A DNA stretch of 64,000 bases, taken from positions 124,001 through 188,000 of the forward strand of contig BDSL01000006.1 of the NCBI GenBank assembly GCA_003116995.1. Reading direction: 5' to 3'. Shown piece after piece: positions 33,375 through 46,770 of the stretch. Position numbers and translations under genes: made by a program. The stretch's first letter is position 1. Each line of letters opens with the position of its first letter. Under the pieces are notes generated by a model, which worked only from the letters and a program-made list of their open reading frames with translations, was not told the DNA's origin and did not search any database. Source of the stretch: Yamagishiella unicocca (lineage: Eukaryota; Chlorophyta; Chlorophyceae; Chlamydomonadales; Volvocaceae).

Positions 33375-36300
33375 GCACGCGGCGGCATCACCATTACCAC
33401 CGCCGCTACCGCTACCACTACCATTACTACTGCTGCCACCGCTACCGCCACCGCCGCTACTGCTGCCACCGCCGCTACTGCTGCCACCGCCGCCACTGCT
33501 GCTACCACCGCCACCGCCACCGCCACCGCCGCGTATGACTGGGACCATTGTCCTCAACCCTAGGGACCCGCATTGTTCCCTGCGGGGAGAGCTTCCGTGG
33601 CGCAAGCTGATGGCATGCCGCTCCTTCACACGACATTGACCGGTAGGGTGCTCCGCCGCTGGGTTGCTGCATGGTGCTGGTTACGGCTGGGGGATGGACC
33701 CTCGTTGGGTCGGGGCCTGGGAAGCCGCAGGGTTTATGTGGTATCAACGTTGAGAATGTCCAGCCGCATAGGTGCTTGGACCGGCGTCTGCTGCGTGGAC
33801 GAAGTGTTGTTCCTAACCGCTTTGTGTGTGTGTGTGTGTGTGATTGCGGATAAGACGTACTAAGTGGCGCTGGCCGCTGCGAAAAGTAACCTGGCGGCAG
33901 CAGTTCCGACGCCTAGCTTTGTATGTGGCGGGCATGCATTGCCCGCGTGAGACGTGCTGCTGTGAACTAGATGTCATACGGCGGAAAGTGCGAGCGCACG
34001 TGTTTGTGCATCATAACCGGCACAAGGTACCCGCCAGCATGACCTGCCCCGCCGTTTGATTACCCTCTTCGCTGGCTACTGCTGCCGTTGTTGGAGAACT
34101 GACTTGATTATCCTCTTCGCTGGCTACTGCTGCCGTTGTTGGAGAACTGACTTGATTACCCTCTTCGCTGGCTACTGCTGCCGTTGTTGGAGAACTGACT
34201 TGATTACCCTCTTCGCTGGCTACTGCTGCCGTTGTTGGAGAACTGAGTGGGTCGTAAGTAAAATGAGAACCGTGTCGACGCGGTGACGTAATAATACTTG
34301 TACTAAATGGGAAGTATCGCTTACTTATCCTCTTTTAGTTGTGCCGTAGACACTTTAGAATTCGTTCTTGTTCGTGTTCCGAGGCGTGGCAATCGCCCGC
34401 AGCGCGCGCAGGACAGAGCACCCCGACACGCACACGCACGATTGGCCCCGGCGGCATACGGCACCCTGACCGATGTGGCCCTATGGGTGGCGGATAAAGT
34501 ACGGCAGCCAAAGCAGCTGGTGACGTGATCGAACGCGAGTGCACCTTGTACGGTGATGCCGTACGGCCACTCGACCCCCCTTTGTACCCAACTTCTCCCT
34601 GGGCTGCAGCCCGCCTTTTAAACCTAGTATGTGGGTGTAGATCAAGATTGATTCCAGCAGGCAACGCATGCAACTTAATATGTAACCTTACCGACCGGCG
34701 CGTACTTACAAAGTACCCCAACCTTCGTTAAGGCCCTCCTTCACACCTGCGCACGCACCGACCGGTGCACCGTGTCGCTCCTCGGTCGCACGATGCAGCT
34801 GCAAGTAAGGCGCCACACAAGGTGCCAGATGGCGCAGCCCGCAGCGCAAGCCCTCCCCTCTTTCCCTTCAATCCTCTCCCCTCCCTTCCCTCCCTCACCA
34901 TATGTACTGCAGTGGAACAGCTTCCGGCGCTCCCCACGCCCTACAGCTAGAGCGTTTAATACGGCGCAACAGATGAGGGACGGCCTAGCGCCTTTCCCCC
35001 AACTTTACCGAAGCATCTCGGCTTGGCCCCTGCTTGGCTCGCATGGGGGGACAAAAAATAGGGCACGACAGCCGCCGAGACCCTCCGAAGCCGCACCAAA
35101 AGCGCACGGCCATGTTCATTCCTCCCCCCGACATGCCTTGCCCTTCCCAAAATACGTCCTCGCACGGCTCCGAAACCCTCACTTCCTGGTTCCAACCCGC
35201 CCAGATGCGACAACTGCAACACCGACATATCCAGCCTGCGTAGCGCGCTGCCCCGCAGCGGGGGCGCACGCCAATAAAAACGCACTGCCAACATCCGTAT
35301 GCGGCACTAAGCGCGCGCGTGTGCGCCCCCTTTCCCTGCCCAACCTTTCAACCCCAACAATTTGTCCAACTTGCGCCATCTGTGGCACCACCTCTTGCTG
35401 CCTGCCCCCCCTGCTAGCTGCCACTGCACACCTCGCCCCGTCCTGCTGCTGCCCACTCGGCGGATCATCCTCGCTGCGCCTCCTACCTACCTACCAGCCT
35501 GCGAGCACCCTTCACAGCGCAGCCCCGCGCAATTCGCACGCAGCCGCGCCGCCCCAACAAATCCCACAACGATACACGGTAACATCGACAAACACAAACG
35601 CGGCCGCTGCCGCAACCCGCATAATCTCTACGGCGTTGCTTCTGGTCGTGATATGCGCCCGCGCGGCTACAGGTCCCGGAACCTAGCCATAAGCCAAACT
35701 ACCGCCAGGACGGCGAAGCTACAGCCTGCATGCTGGACACGGCCGTGGCGGCCCAACAACAACAACAAAAAGAATCACGGGCAGGTTTTCGGTCTGCTTC
35801 TGCCTCACGGGGCCGACACATGCGGCGCCGTACGGGCGAGCGGGCGGGCGGACCTCGCCCCCTCCCCTCCCCCGCCCTGGAGTGAGCAGCCACTACTCGA
35901 GGCGGAGCTCTGCGCCAGTTGGCGCTGCCGCACCTGCCTCCTACCGCTGTCAACAACTGCGCCGCCCTCCGCCACTGCCATACCGGTATACGTAAAAGAA
36001 AAAGTAGCCAACGCCCAGGGAGCGCGATCCCCACCACCGGTACGCCGCCCCTGTTGTCACATAACTGCACCTCCCTACAACACCTGCGTTCCCCTACAAA
36101 CAAGCGCAACGAAAGGCCAAGCGTCAAGCGTCTTGGCTCACTAGGATTCGGGCCGACATGTACGGCACGGGCCCATTCTTGCACGTGCGCCGCGTTGCAG
36201 GGCTCGGATTGGCACAAAAGGCCCAGTACGACGGCTGCGCCTGCCTGCCTCGAGACTGCCGCGAGTATGGACATGACCACGAGCTATACCTCCTTTGTGA

Positions 36301-36548
36301 CCCTTCGTGACCCAACTAAGCCTCAACTACCAACGGCCACACATCGCTTGCCGCAACAACGGACGGCATCGTACTCCTTGTCGGCCCGCCGAGGCCCGCC
36401 GCATACCCAGAGGCAGCGGCGGCCGTAGCAGTGTCACCGGCGAGGCAGCGGCGGCTGTGGCGGTGTCACCGCCGCCGCGGCGCCTCCCACCGGCTCAGAG
36501 CTGACCGCCCGAACCCACCACACCTCGGGAGTGGGCGCCGGGGTCAGC
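33375..36548. other. Convergent region between the coiled-coil gene and MLO
   Basis: 3.2 kb holding both 3' UTRs. A plus TGTAA at 34680-34684 and a minus TGTAA (ttaca at 34705-34709) would make two long 3' UTRs (1.3 and 1.8 kb) that meet tail to tail. It contains a triplet-repeat tract right after the stop (about 33386-33530, ccgctaccg-like), a (tg)n run at 33824-33842, and the 48-base tandem repeat listed separately. Long open frames on both strands (for example 34772-35686 plus, 35699-36280 minus) show no domain and are rejected. Confidence 0.45.
34058..34245 (+). repeat. 48-bp tandem repeat, 4 copies
   Basis: Copies begin at 34058, 34106, 34154 and 34202 with the unit gattaccctcttcgctggct continuing to tggagaactgactt; only one or two bases vary. 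The unit is a multiple of three, so an open frame crosses it, but there is no supporting gene around it. Confidence 0.95.
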
Positions 36549-39500
36549 CTATGTCGGTAGCTCCGGAATCCGCACCCTCAGCTGCCGGTACTTGTTGGGC
36601 ACCGGGTTAACGTCACCCGCAGCGGGCGCGGCGGCGGCGCTAGCGCCCCCGCCGGTGTTGCTGATGCCGTCCGCAGCGGCCGCAGCCGCCGCCGCCGCCA
36701 GGCCGTTGGCTGAGGCCCTGTCGCCGGCGGCTCTGGAGCCGACGCCGCCCTCGCTCGCTGTGCCGCCGCCGTCCGTGCCGCCAGGGGCGCTGGCGCGGCC
36801 GGCAGGCCTGGGAGCTATTGTGGTTGCCGCGTGGGGTTCCGTGCCGGCGGGTCGCGGCCCCAGTGCGGGCATATCCAAGTCCTGCCGGGTGCGTGAGCGC
36901 GTGCAAGCGAAGGGAAGCGAAGGGAAGCGAAGGGAAGTCGCACCGGGGGAGGGGGAGGTGGTCAGCGCGTGTGGGGGCGGTAGAGGGACGTGGGGACGGT
37001 GGTGAGGGAGGGCAAGATGGTTGGTGGCGGGCTGTTGGAAGCGTCGGATCGGTAACAGCGATGGAAGCAGTGGTGCGTGCCGTAGGCTGCAGCAAAGTTG
37101 GCAGCCCTAGTTCCCAGTCGGTCACACCTGCACCTATCTGCTTTCCATGTATCTGCCCTCCACCTATCTGCCCCCCGCCTATCTGCCCTCCACCTAGCCC
37201 GACGCACATACCTTGTACAGCGCGAAGAACTGCCGCAGCCCAATCTTGTGGTCGCCATCGGGGTCTGGACGCGCAGGACGCCGCGGTTGGAGCGAGGGTT
37301 GCCGTCAAGACACCGTGGGCAGCAGGCAGATTGTCCGATGGGTACACACATGGCTGCCGTCAACCACCCCCTACGCACGCACCACCCGCCATCAAGGCAG
37401 GAAGTCCGACGGCACCATATGGCTACCCCCGCCCCACTCGTGTGCCGGCACGGTTCCCCAGCCTTTGCCCCAGCCCTCGCCCCGTCGCCTCCTGCTCCCC
37501 GGTCCCCCCTGTTCCGCCTCCCTCACCCGCCAGGTCCACCATGGCGGATATCTCCGTGGCCTGCAGCCTCAGCCTCAGCCGGTGGATGGCCTTACAGACG
37601 TCCTGAACCTCCACACAACCTGGTAGCGGAGGCCAGCACAGAAAGGACGCGGTTTTGGTGCTGGTGGGTTTAGCGGTTTTGGCGGTTTAGGGGCTGCAAG
37701 GTTTTGATAGTTGGCTGATCGTTTTCACGGTTGAGGTGGTGCGCAGGGACAATGGGGAGGTTGTGGTGTTGGCGGTGGTTGGGTGATGCGGAGGGCCCTT
37801 GAAGGCCGCCACCGCCTCTGCTGCCTCCCCGATTTCGCAGCCAACACCCGACATGCGCACTGCAGTATAACACCTAGTGCCTGCCACGTAGTGCCTTGCT
37901 CCCGCCTCACCAGCCGCGCCTCCACCCTCCGTCCACCCACAGCTCGCAGCCGCACGGGGCACTGGTCGCGTCTTCCGCCACCTTCTCCATTCCACCCCTC
38001 CACCCATCATCACCCTGCCGGCTCCTGCCGCGTCCCTGCACCCACCGTTGCCGTTGCCATCCAAGAAGCAAAATACCATGAACACCAGGAACTCCCCGAA
38101 ATCCACCTTTTGGTCGCCTGGAGTTAAGAGCGTTTGGGGAGGGTGGTGGTTGGTAAGCATTTGCATGGTCCTTGTGGATTTGTGCGTCTACGGTTCTGTG
38201 GAGATTTTGGATTACGACTTGATCGCCTCATCCCATACACTGCGCACACGGTGCACCTCTGTCGCACTCCCTTCCCCACATCTCACCGTCGTTGTCTATC
38301 TGCGCGATCATGGCCCTCAGCTCCATCTTGGTGGCGCGGGTGCCCAGCAGGTGCAGGTGCGTGAACAGCTCGTCCACGGTGACGGCGGAGGAGCCGTCAC
38401 CGTCCAGGGCGTTGAAAGCGGACCGGAACTCGGACACGTCGGCTGCGGAGGGGGTTGGGGTTAAGGGAGAGACCGGCTGGCGTTGAGAGGAAACATGAAA
38501 TAGGCTGGGGCTGCAAGGAAGACCCGTGTGGGCCAGTGGAGATGCAGCTGGTGTGGGGACTCCGGGTGACGAGGAGCAGTTCACTCCCTTATTTCTGCAT
38601 TAATGAAATCAATCCCTTATTTCTGCAATAATGAAACATCGCTATGTGTCGGACCACGTGTTCTTCCTATAGTCCATCCAGCACAGCAGCACATCCCTCC
38701 GTTGTCGGTTCGCCGGTTTCCCCTCTGCCCCGTCCCCGTGCAGCCCAATACCGCCCGGCAGCCCCTCCGCGGCTGCGCCCCCTACCTGTCAGCTGGTAGC
38801 GGCCATCTGGAGGCGGGGTACCGATGCCGTTGCGCAGCCGCACCTTGGCCAGCCAGATCAGCAGGAACTCCCGGTACACTGCGGCCGTGGCGCCTAGCCT
38901 GTGCAGGCAGGGCGAGGCGAGGCGAGAGGAGGGAAGGGGAGAAAAAGCGTAACGGTCTTGGACGTCCGCCAACAGGGGCCAAACCCAGCCCCCACTGCCC
39001 CCTACCCACCTCGTCGCCGTGAGCTGCGCCTCCGCCGCCATGATGACCCCCGCCTGGTTGGCCAGGTTGGCGAGGAAGAGGTTGTTGAGGGCCACATGGC
39101 TGCCGGAGCCGTGAGCCGCATGGTGCTGCTGCGCGGCGTGATGCGAGCGCATGAAGCAGCGGGTGCACTGCCGCACGATGAAGCTGGAGGCGAGGGGGGG
39201 GGATTACAGGTAAAGAACCGGTAACTCGACTGGGGTAATGTAGTTGGTGCATAGCTCTAGCCTTCATACTTCGGAACGCGCGAGGGGGGGAAGGGGGTTT
39301 AACGAGAATCCGCGAATCCACGGAGGAAGGGGGGAGGAGGGGAGAGAGGTGGCAGGCGGTAGGCAGGTTTGGCGCCCAAAAGCGAAGTACCGCCTTTCTG
39401 CGCTCGCCCCTCCCTGCTGACCTCCTTTCTACCCCACACGACACGCCCCGCCCCATCCTACCCGCTGCTGTCTTACGTTCCATGTCCTTGCTACCCCGCC

Positions 39501-42500
39501 TCACCCGGTGATGCCGCCCTCCTCATCCGTCTCCGCCTTCTTGTGCCGGCGGATGTGTCCCTGCAGCGCCCGGGGGTTCCGGGTGCAGGTGGCGGTCACC
39601 AGCGTGTAAAGCGGCACCACCACCCACCCCATGTAGAGCATGAAGCCCAGGTTGACGACCAGCAGCGGGATCCACAAGTACAGCAGCCGGCTGTCGGACT
39701 GGCGGGTGACGAGGGAGGCGGGCGGGGCCGGCGGCGTCAAGTGAGTCGAGCTAGCAGGGAGACGGGGAGAGGACCCGGGGATCATTTGCTAGTGAGTGAG
39801 TCATCCATGTACATCCATGTACCCAACGGGCGATTGCGGAGTGCGAGGGGGACGAACGCCATGATAGCGTGTATGGGGTCAGGTTGCTTGGTTGGGTGTG
39901 GCGTTCAACACGTAATTGGCGACATAAAGGCGGGCAAGTGACAGGCGCCCAGCTGAGACACGGCTTCCCCCCCTCCTGTCCTCCTCTCCTAAGACCCCTC
40001 CCCTCCACCAACACGAAACACCCACATTGAGAATGCTCGATCCCGTGTCAAACGACAGAATGTAGTACAGGCACAGCGTGAGGCTCAGCGAGTTCTGCAG
40101 GTAGTTGACGTGGCTGATCCAGATGAGCAGCTGCGGCCGCCCCAGCCAAAACAGCCCCCGCAGCTTCCGCTCCACGAGCTCCATGTCCACAGCGTCGTCG
40201 CCGCCGCCGCCGTTGTCGTGGGCACCGTCGCCGGAGTCGCCGTCGGCATGGTGCGGATCAAACAGGTTGGCCAACGGCGTCAGGCCAAGGCGGGCGGCGC
40301 TGGTGTGGGTGGGCGATGCGACGGCGCCGCTGAAGTGGCGGCCCGTTCGCGGCAGCGGCGGCACCGTCTGGCTGGCTGTGTCGGTGGTGGCAGGCCTCGC
40401 GCGGGGAGCTACAGGTGGCTTGGGGGGCAGTCCTCCGATCACGGGGGTGCGTGCGCGGGCGGAGGGCGGCCCAGACGTGGCGGGTGGCGGTGGTGCTTCG
40501 TCCTCGGCGGCGGTGGCGACGACTTCGCCGGCACGCACCGGGATAGCGATTGCGGCGGCGGTACCTGCCGCAGCCGCCGCCGCAGCCTTCGCTCCTTTAC
40601 TGTTGCTGCTGCGCGTCGCTGTCGGTGCCGCTGCCGCTGCCGGCGCGACGGCGGCGGTGCACGGCGCCGTCATCCAGACGACGGGACCGCCGTGCAGCGC
40701 CACCGCCGCTGCTGCCGCTGTCGCGCTCGCCGCCGCCGCTGCCGCACGCGGGGATGCCAGGTTAGGCAACACGGTCGGCAGGGAGCCACTGTTGGCGGGC
40801 GGCGGAGGCACGTCCAGTATGGGCATATGGGGCTGGTTGAGGTAGAGCGAGTTGGCCTTGACCACCCGCCGCCGGTCCGCCACCGCCGCCGGCAGCTGCA
40901 CGCCGAATGCCAGCACCGACGCCTCGCCGCCGCCGAAGCTGCTGCGCCTTCTGCTGCCTGCGGTGCTCAGCTCCTCACCCAACTCGCCGTCCTCTGCCTG
41001 CTGCTGCTGCTGCTCCGATGCCGGTGGCGGCGGCGGCGGCGGTGGCCCTGCTGCTGCCGCCGCGGCGCTGGCGGGGTGCGGTCCTAATGAGCCCTGCCCG
41101 GCGGCGGGCTTGCCGGGCAGCGGCGGCTTGGCCGCCACGCCATCCACCGGGGGCGCGCGCCACCCTAGGGACGGAATCGTCCGCAGCGGCGGCGGCGCGG
41201 CCGCCGCGCTCCCTGAACCCGCCACGCCACGCGGTGCCGCTGCCTGGGCCGGCAGCGCGGCGCCGCTGCCCTCCGCGGCGGCTCCCTCCGCGGCGGCTCC
41301 CTCCCGGAACAGCGGGTTGGCGAACTTGGTCGAAGCGGTGCCGTCGGACTCACCATGCTGCGACGACAGCGCCAACACGTTAGCCGCGGTGGGCCCGACG
41401 CCGGCGACGTCAATGGCGTGGCCGTCATCAGCGCCATCGCCAGCGGCCGTCTGGCGTGCCAGGAACTGCCCCAGGGACCCCCAGCGGCGCTTTTCGCTGT
41501 CACCGCCGTCGGCCCCGCCCAGCTGATGGGACGTGTTGGGTTCCGGAGCAGCTCCGTCCTGTTGCTGCGGGTCGAAGAGCGGATTGGTGCGGGCGGACAC
41601 CTGGGCTGCGAAGCCCTCCAGGTGGCCTCTGCGGTGCCAGCAACCAAGGGGTGGGGACGGGAGGAAGAAGTATGGGCGACGGTGTGGCTGGTAGGCGGAC
41701 GGGCAGGCAGGCGGGAAGGCAAACGCACAGCCAAGCAAGTTGCGGGCGGGCGCGCCGCCGCCGCCAAGGCCCGATAACCGCATCGGGCCCACTCCTGCGC
41801 ACCTCTCAGCGGTAGACGACGACCTCCCCACAACCAGCTGCGGCGGTGGCTGCGGTGCAGATGCTGACGTGGACTTCGTCAGCCGGGCGCGCATCCCACT
41901 GTCGCCAAGGGCTCCGCCGGTCCCCCGTCCGCCCACCGACGGCCCAGCGCCCCCACCGCTGCTGCTGCCTGCAGAGCCGTTGGGTTTGCGGCTGCCGAGC
42001 GGCGGGGGCTTCTTGTACGACGCCGTGGCCTCCGCCGGCCCCCGCGTGATGCCGCTGACGCTCCCGGCAGCGGCCCCAGGTTTTCCAACCCGGCTCCCCT
42101 CGGCGGATATTGCTACCGGCCTCTCCGCCAGGCCACGGCTGGCGCCACTGGCGTTGCCTCCGGCTCCGCCATACGTCGCCGCTGTACGACTCGAGCCCGA
42201 CACGCCGCTATAGCCCCAGTCCTGAGCCTCCGCCACCGGGCCTGCAGCTCCGGGGACCCGCCCCTCAGCATCGGTCCCCCTTGCCGCCTGCGCCACCCAC
42301 CACTCAACCTCCTGCGATCCCCGCCTGGCCCCAGCCCCAGCATCCAACTCCGCCTCCGACGCCGTCGTCCCGACGTCGCCGTACGATAGCTCCGCTGTAC
42401 GACGCCCGAGGAGGTGCGCCTGCGCCGGCGCCGGCACCCTCGACGCGAGCGCCTCCGCCAGGGGGCCTGGCCCCCTGCTCGGTGGCTTCAGCTGCAGCGG

Positions 42501-45500
42501 CGGCTGGTAGAGGCCTCCGCCGCCGTTCGACGGCGCTGCTCCGAGGCTGTTGTCCCGTCGCCCGCTGTCCCGGCGCCCACTTTCCCGCCGCCCACTTTCC
42601 CGGCGACTGCCCAAATCGCGGCCACTGTTGACGTCACGGCGACCGCTGGCTTGTGCCGCCGCCGCCGCCGCCGCATGCGCAGTGGTGCCTCCACGCTCCA
42701 TCTCGAGGGTTGGGTTGCGCTGGCTGTGGAGCCGCCGGGAAGGCCGTCGCCCGCTGCCGTATCTGGACTCGGGTTCGGAGCCGCTAGCACCGCCCCGTGG
42801 GACGACCGGGTAGCCTGCAGGCCGCGAGGAATGGGAAGGAGGGAATCGATATCACGCACGTCGCGGCGACCCCGCGGGGCCGCCACCCAGCTCGCGTCGC
42901 CTGATAGCGCCCTCCCCTCGCGCAAGCCCTTGGCCTAACGCCCCCTAAGCTCCCCAGCTTCGAAGGCCCGCCAATAGTTCCGGGGCCGTAGACCGAACAG
43001 CGCCCGGGACGGGACCCACCACTGCCGCCCACAGGATCCTCGACGACCGCCATGCGCTGAAAGGCCTTGGCCTCCGTGTTAATGCGGTAGATGGGAGCCG
43101 ACCTGCGGCCCTCCACCAGCACGATGCGGAGCACCTGGGACAGTGCCAGCTGCGGTGGGGGCAGGAGACGGTGTCAGTGGCGTGAGCGGTGTGGGAGGTA
43201 CTGGGCGGCGTTTGGCGGTGTGTGTGCATGTGACGTTGGTTTGGGCAGGGGCGGCGACGACGTGCGAAAAAGGGGAGAGCGAAGGGGAGGTAGTTGACAG
43301 AGGGCAGGGCGCGTGTCTGGGTTCAGGGAGCTGGGTGTGTGACAGGGCCGGGCACGACGCAACAGCAGCCCCTCCTCCCCGCCTGCGCCGCCTCTGCTAG
43401 CTCACGGACTTCCTGTCGACCCGCCTCGCCCCTCCAGCCTCCTCACCTCCATCTTGGCCACCAGCAAAGCCTGAAGCAGCATGCTGATGCCGCCAATCCA
43501 CAGGATTTGGTACAACTTGAGGGTGTAGAGCGTGAACACGGCCACAATGAGCGCCTGTTCAAGCATGAGGGAATACCTTAGGGTTTATTACCCTTAGGGT
43601 TTATCGCGGGCCGAGTGCTGCAGGGTTGTAGGCCCCTAACAACGCCGCGAATGCCGACTGGCCGACGTCGTGGCGAGCGTGGCTCGTTAGGTACCCCTGC
43701 TTTTCTGAACCTCCATCCGTTAGGGGCGTTGCGGCTACTTCACTTACGGCCAGTCCCTGCCCACTTCACGCTCCTTCCCCTGCCCAATGCCGCCTCACAC
43801 CAACCGATCCAACTGACATACCGTAATGCCCAAGTGCCCAACGTTGACCCATGCCCCCTACCCAGCCTAGCTCGCTTTGGCCGATGCTGCTTCTCGACGT
43901 CTCCTCATCGAGCCCCTCCCCTCTTGCCGGCCCCACCTGCAGCCAGCCGTGCGCCACCACGTTCTCGATGTCAATCTGCATGGCGTTCTCGCACACGTTG
44001 GCGTAGTGCAGGTTGTTGGTGAAGGCGGTGGCGCGGTAGGCCCTCGCGCGCAGCTGAAACAGCCCCCGCAGCACCATATAGCGGGGCGCGTCCACGCCCC
44101 CCAGCAGGCCTCGCCAGCAGCTAGTCAGCCCATCCCAGCACCAACCCTCCTGCCCCGGCCGTGGGCTACGAGCGGAGCAGGCGCAGCAGGCCCGCAGGCC
44201 ACAGTCGCAGCAGGCCCGCAGGGGCCCGCAGAGACGACGCTGACGGATCGGGACGCGGAACGAGCTGGTGGTGGTTTCGGGGCGGGCGGTGGAGGCGGCG
44301 GATGAGGATGAAAGCGTCAGTTGGGGCCCCCGCCAGAAGTAATCCAGCCCGCAGCACCCCGGCGCTCTGCAGCAGCGCCTCACCGTGCCCCCACTCAGCA
44401 CCAGACCCTGCGCACGCATATCGCGCTCTGTTGTGTCAATGTGCAGGTCGCAGGTTCGTTCGAAAGCATCGACCCCGTCTCAATTGAAGCCGGCCCGGGT
44501 TGCCCCCTCCGCCCAGCTGGCGTACGGCACAGGCACGGCACTCACTCTGCTGACGTCGGCACATCCGCGCCGTCCATGTCCGCCAGGCGGATCCCGCGCT
44601 CCCATGAGCTCCATTTGGAGAACTTCGAAGAGCGTAGTGGCAGAGGGCGGTTTGGGGAGTGATTGGGGAGGGGAGGAAGATGAGAGGAGGGGCGAATGGG
44701 CGGTGGTGGTGCCGGGAGCGACGTAGGGTGGTTGATTCCTTGGAGCCCCGCTCGCCGCTCACGACTAGGAAGTTCAGAGCCATGTACGGCGCATGAGAGC
44801 TTGCCTACCGCCTCAGTGTGCCCCTGCTGGTCTTGCTGCAACTTCGTCGTCTATTCGTCCTTCGTGACAGCACCCGCTACCTCGCCGGCCATGCACCCCT
44901 TCCCCGCGGCATCAGCACACCAGCAGCAATAGCCCTGCTGCTGACCCCAAATCTTGCATAAAGGTCCACCCGCCGCCCCCCTATGCTCCAGCCCCTTTAC
45001 CCGCTGCAGCGTCAACGTGAAGGTGAAGAGGCTGTAGACGATGTGCACCAGGGCCACGAAGAACAGCAGGTAGTGGGCAGTGGAGATGGAGCCCTCAGGA
45101 AACAGGTGGCGCTTGCCAGGGGGGCACGGCTCCGCCGCCCCGCTGCCCCCCAGACCACGCCTCGCGACGTGTGAGAGCGCCTCCAGCATACGCCGAGCCG
45201 CGCCGCCTTCGGCCGACGGTGGCGGGTAAAACGGCTCGGGCGGCTCCGCTACCTGGGCCACGTGCGAGCTGGGCACGCATATGCTGCTGATGTACGGCTG
45301 CGGGGAGATGAGGGGTCGCGGCGAGCCGGCGGTTGGAGGCGGTTGCGTGGGGCCGGGGGGTAAACATCGGTGGGAGGAGGGTTACACGATGGCATGGAGA
45401 GTGGGTTGAGGAAGGGCACGGGAATGCTGCAACGACGAAACACGTGATCTTAGAGCGGCTGCCGCCGCCAGCCGGAAACTGGAGACCGGGGCGATGAGGG

Positions 45501-46090
45501 GAAAGTATGGGCAGGTGGGAGCTACGAAACGGACGAGGTGGCGGCCCTGCCCATCGCAAAACGCGTATTTATGTGCACTGGGATCTTTATCCCTTCAGCC
45601 ATCCTTCGCTGCTGAGTACCATATGTCGAGTGCGACCACCGATTAGGGTTGCCTCGCCGTCGTTAACCGGGTATCAGACCGACGTGCGCCGGCGCAAGGA
45701 CTACATACATGCCGTAAAATCGGTGAACGCTCTGACGCGTGATGCTACGAGAACGGTTCGAGTCCAAAACGTCGTTGGCCGTGTTGCTATGCGAGGGGTG
45801 CCCCAGCGCATCCTATCATCAGTTCAATGCAAGAACCAAGCCGCCACCTAAGCAGCGCCTGCGTCACTCACGTTCACGAAAACCAGCACCAGGGAAATGA
45901 CGCCCACGTCCAGGACCTCTTCCTTTAGCCGCGTTAACCAAATTGTTTTCGCTCCTCCGTAAAAGCTGTTGAGGAAGGTGATGATCGCAATAAATACCTG
46001 CCAGGCGCAACTTATCAGCATGAACAGCACGAAGAGTGCTGAAATTTCCCAGCCATACAGCTCCGACTCGTCTTCGGCCCCTTGAGCCAT
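36549..46090 (-). CDS. MLO: MLO-family seven-transmembrane protein with C-terminal EF-hands (about 1605 aa, 16 exons)
   Basis: Exons (minus strand) 46090-45872, 45297-45001, 44622-44546, 44120-43937, 43554-43447, 43149-43020, 42814-41803, 41628-40026, 39698-39505, 39183-39010, 38898-38786, 38442-38287, 38117-38046, 37619-37527, 37264-37212, 36881-36549; all in phase. MLO proteins are plasma-membrane calcium-linked proteins. Hallmarks: WEISALFVLF and LKEEVLDVGVISLVLV (TM1-2); CPPGKRHLFPEGSIS then HYLLFFVALVHIVYSLFTF (TM3); KWSSWERGI; RGLFQLRARAY; TM4-5 in exon 5; RPQLLIWISHVNYLQNSLSL (TM6); VVPLYTLVTA (TM7). About 830 low-complexity residues fill the TM5-TM6 loop. After TM7 come four EF-hand loops: DGDGSSAVTVDE, DNDGDQKVDFGE, DGNGNGCVEVQD and DPDGDHKIGLRQ; the last lacks the acidic residue 12. 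Plant MLOs instead end in a calmodulin-binding helix. The exon 3 acceptor is the weakest call. Confidence 0.88.
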
Positions 46091-46770
46091 CGTAGATTTG
46101 CCGGAAGACTTTAATACTACTCCTCACTACAGGCGTATCACCATCGTGTGTTAATTAAGGACCCGACAGCAAGGCGCCCGCGTCGTGCCATTGGCAACCG
46201 AGGTCCCTATAATTTCACAACGAATTACATTCTGGGGCAAGGAGTAGGTCATTATCTGACCTACAAAGCTGCAGCCGGCGAGCAACACCCCGTGGAAGTT
46301 GTCAAAAGTACAGGATAGCGCGGGACCCTACAGGAATAGGTGGGCCTTGATAGTTGCAGGCGTATTCCTACAGTATGAGATCGTGGCAGCGTTGAAGGTG
46401 CCATGAACATATCGTACAATATAACGGCAACGCTAGCGAATAGCCGCCGTACATTTCCGCTCGTTGGGTCGTTGCTTCTTCGCGCTTTGCAATAGTCATC
46501 TAGAGGAGCTAGACAGCTGCAACTAGTTCTTGCACTGACTCACTTCGCCCGAACAGGCAACTACACGTCCGCTGATCCGCACTGAGCGCCTTGAAGCCTG
46601 CCGGCAAGCAAGATTCCAATCTTTACCTAGTTACATCTACGGTTCGTAGCGTTCTGTTGTGCTGACATAAGCTGGGATGGCCTAGGAATCTATCAAAGGC
46701 GCAACGACTCGCCGCTTACAGGCAAACGGAAGCGACCATTGGTGTCGTGTGTTAATTTGCAGCTGCGTCA
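46091..46770. promoter_or_regulatory. Divergent promoter region between MLO and CWC24
   Basis: 680 bases between two start codons on opposite strands. It must contain both promoters and 5' UTRs. No further motif can be named with support. Confidence 0.5.

Noticed and set aside
34772..36280. Long ORFs on both strands (304 aa plus, 193 aa minus)
   Set aside because: Compositionally biased, no recognisable domain, and positioned where two convergent 3' UTRs are expected.
40105..41526. Several plus-strand ORFs of 224-325 codons
   Set aside because: They are antisense shadows of the Ala/Pro-rich MLO loop; no domain, no start context, no splice chain.
43766..44419. Cys/Leu-rich minus-strand extension between MLO exons 3 and 4 as coding
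   Set aside because: Open frame continues by chance; including it would break the MLO phase and the loop alignment, while the GT-AG model closes in phase 2.
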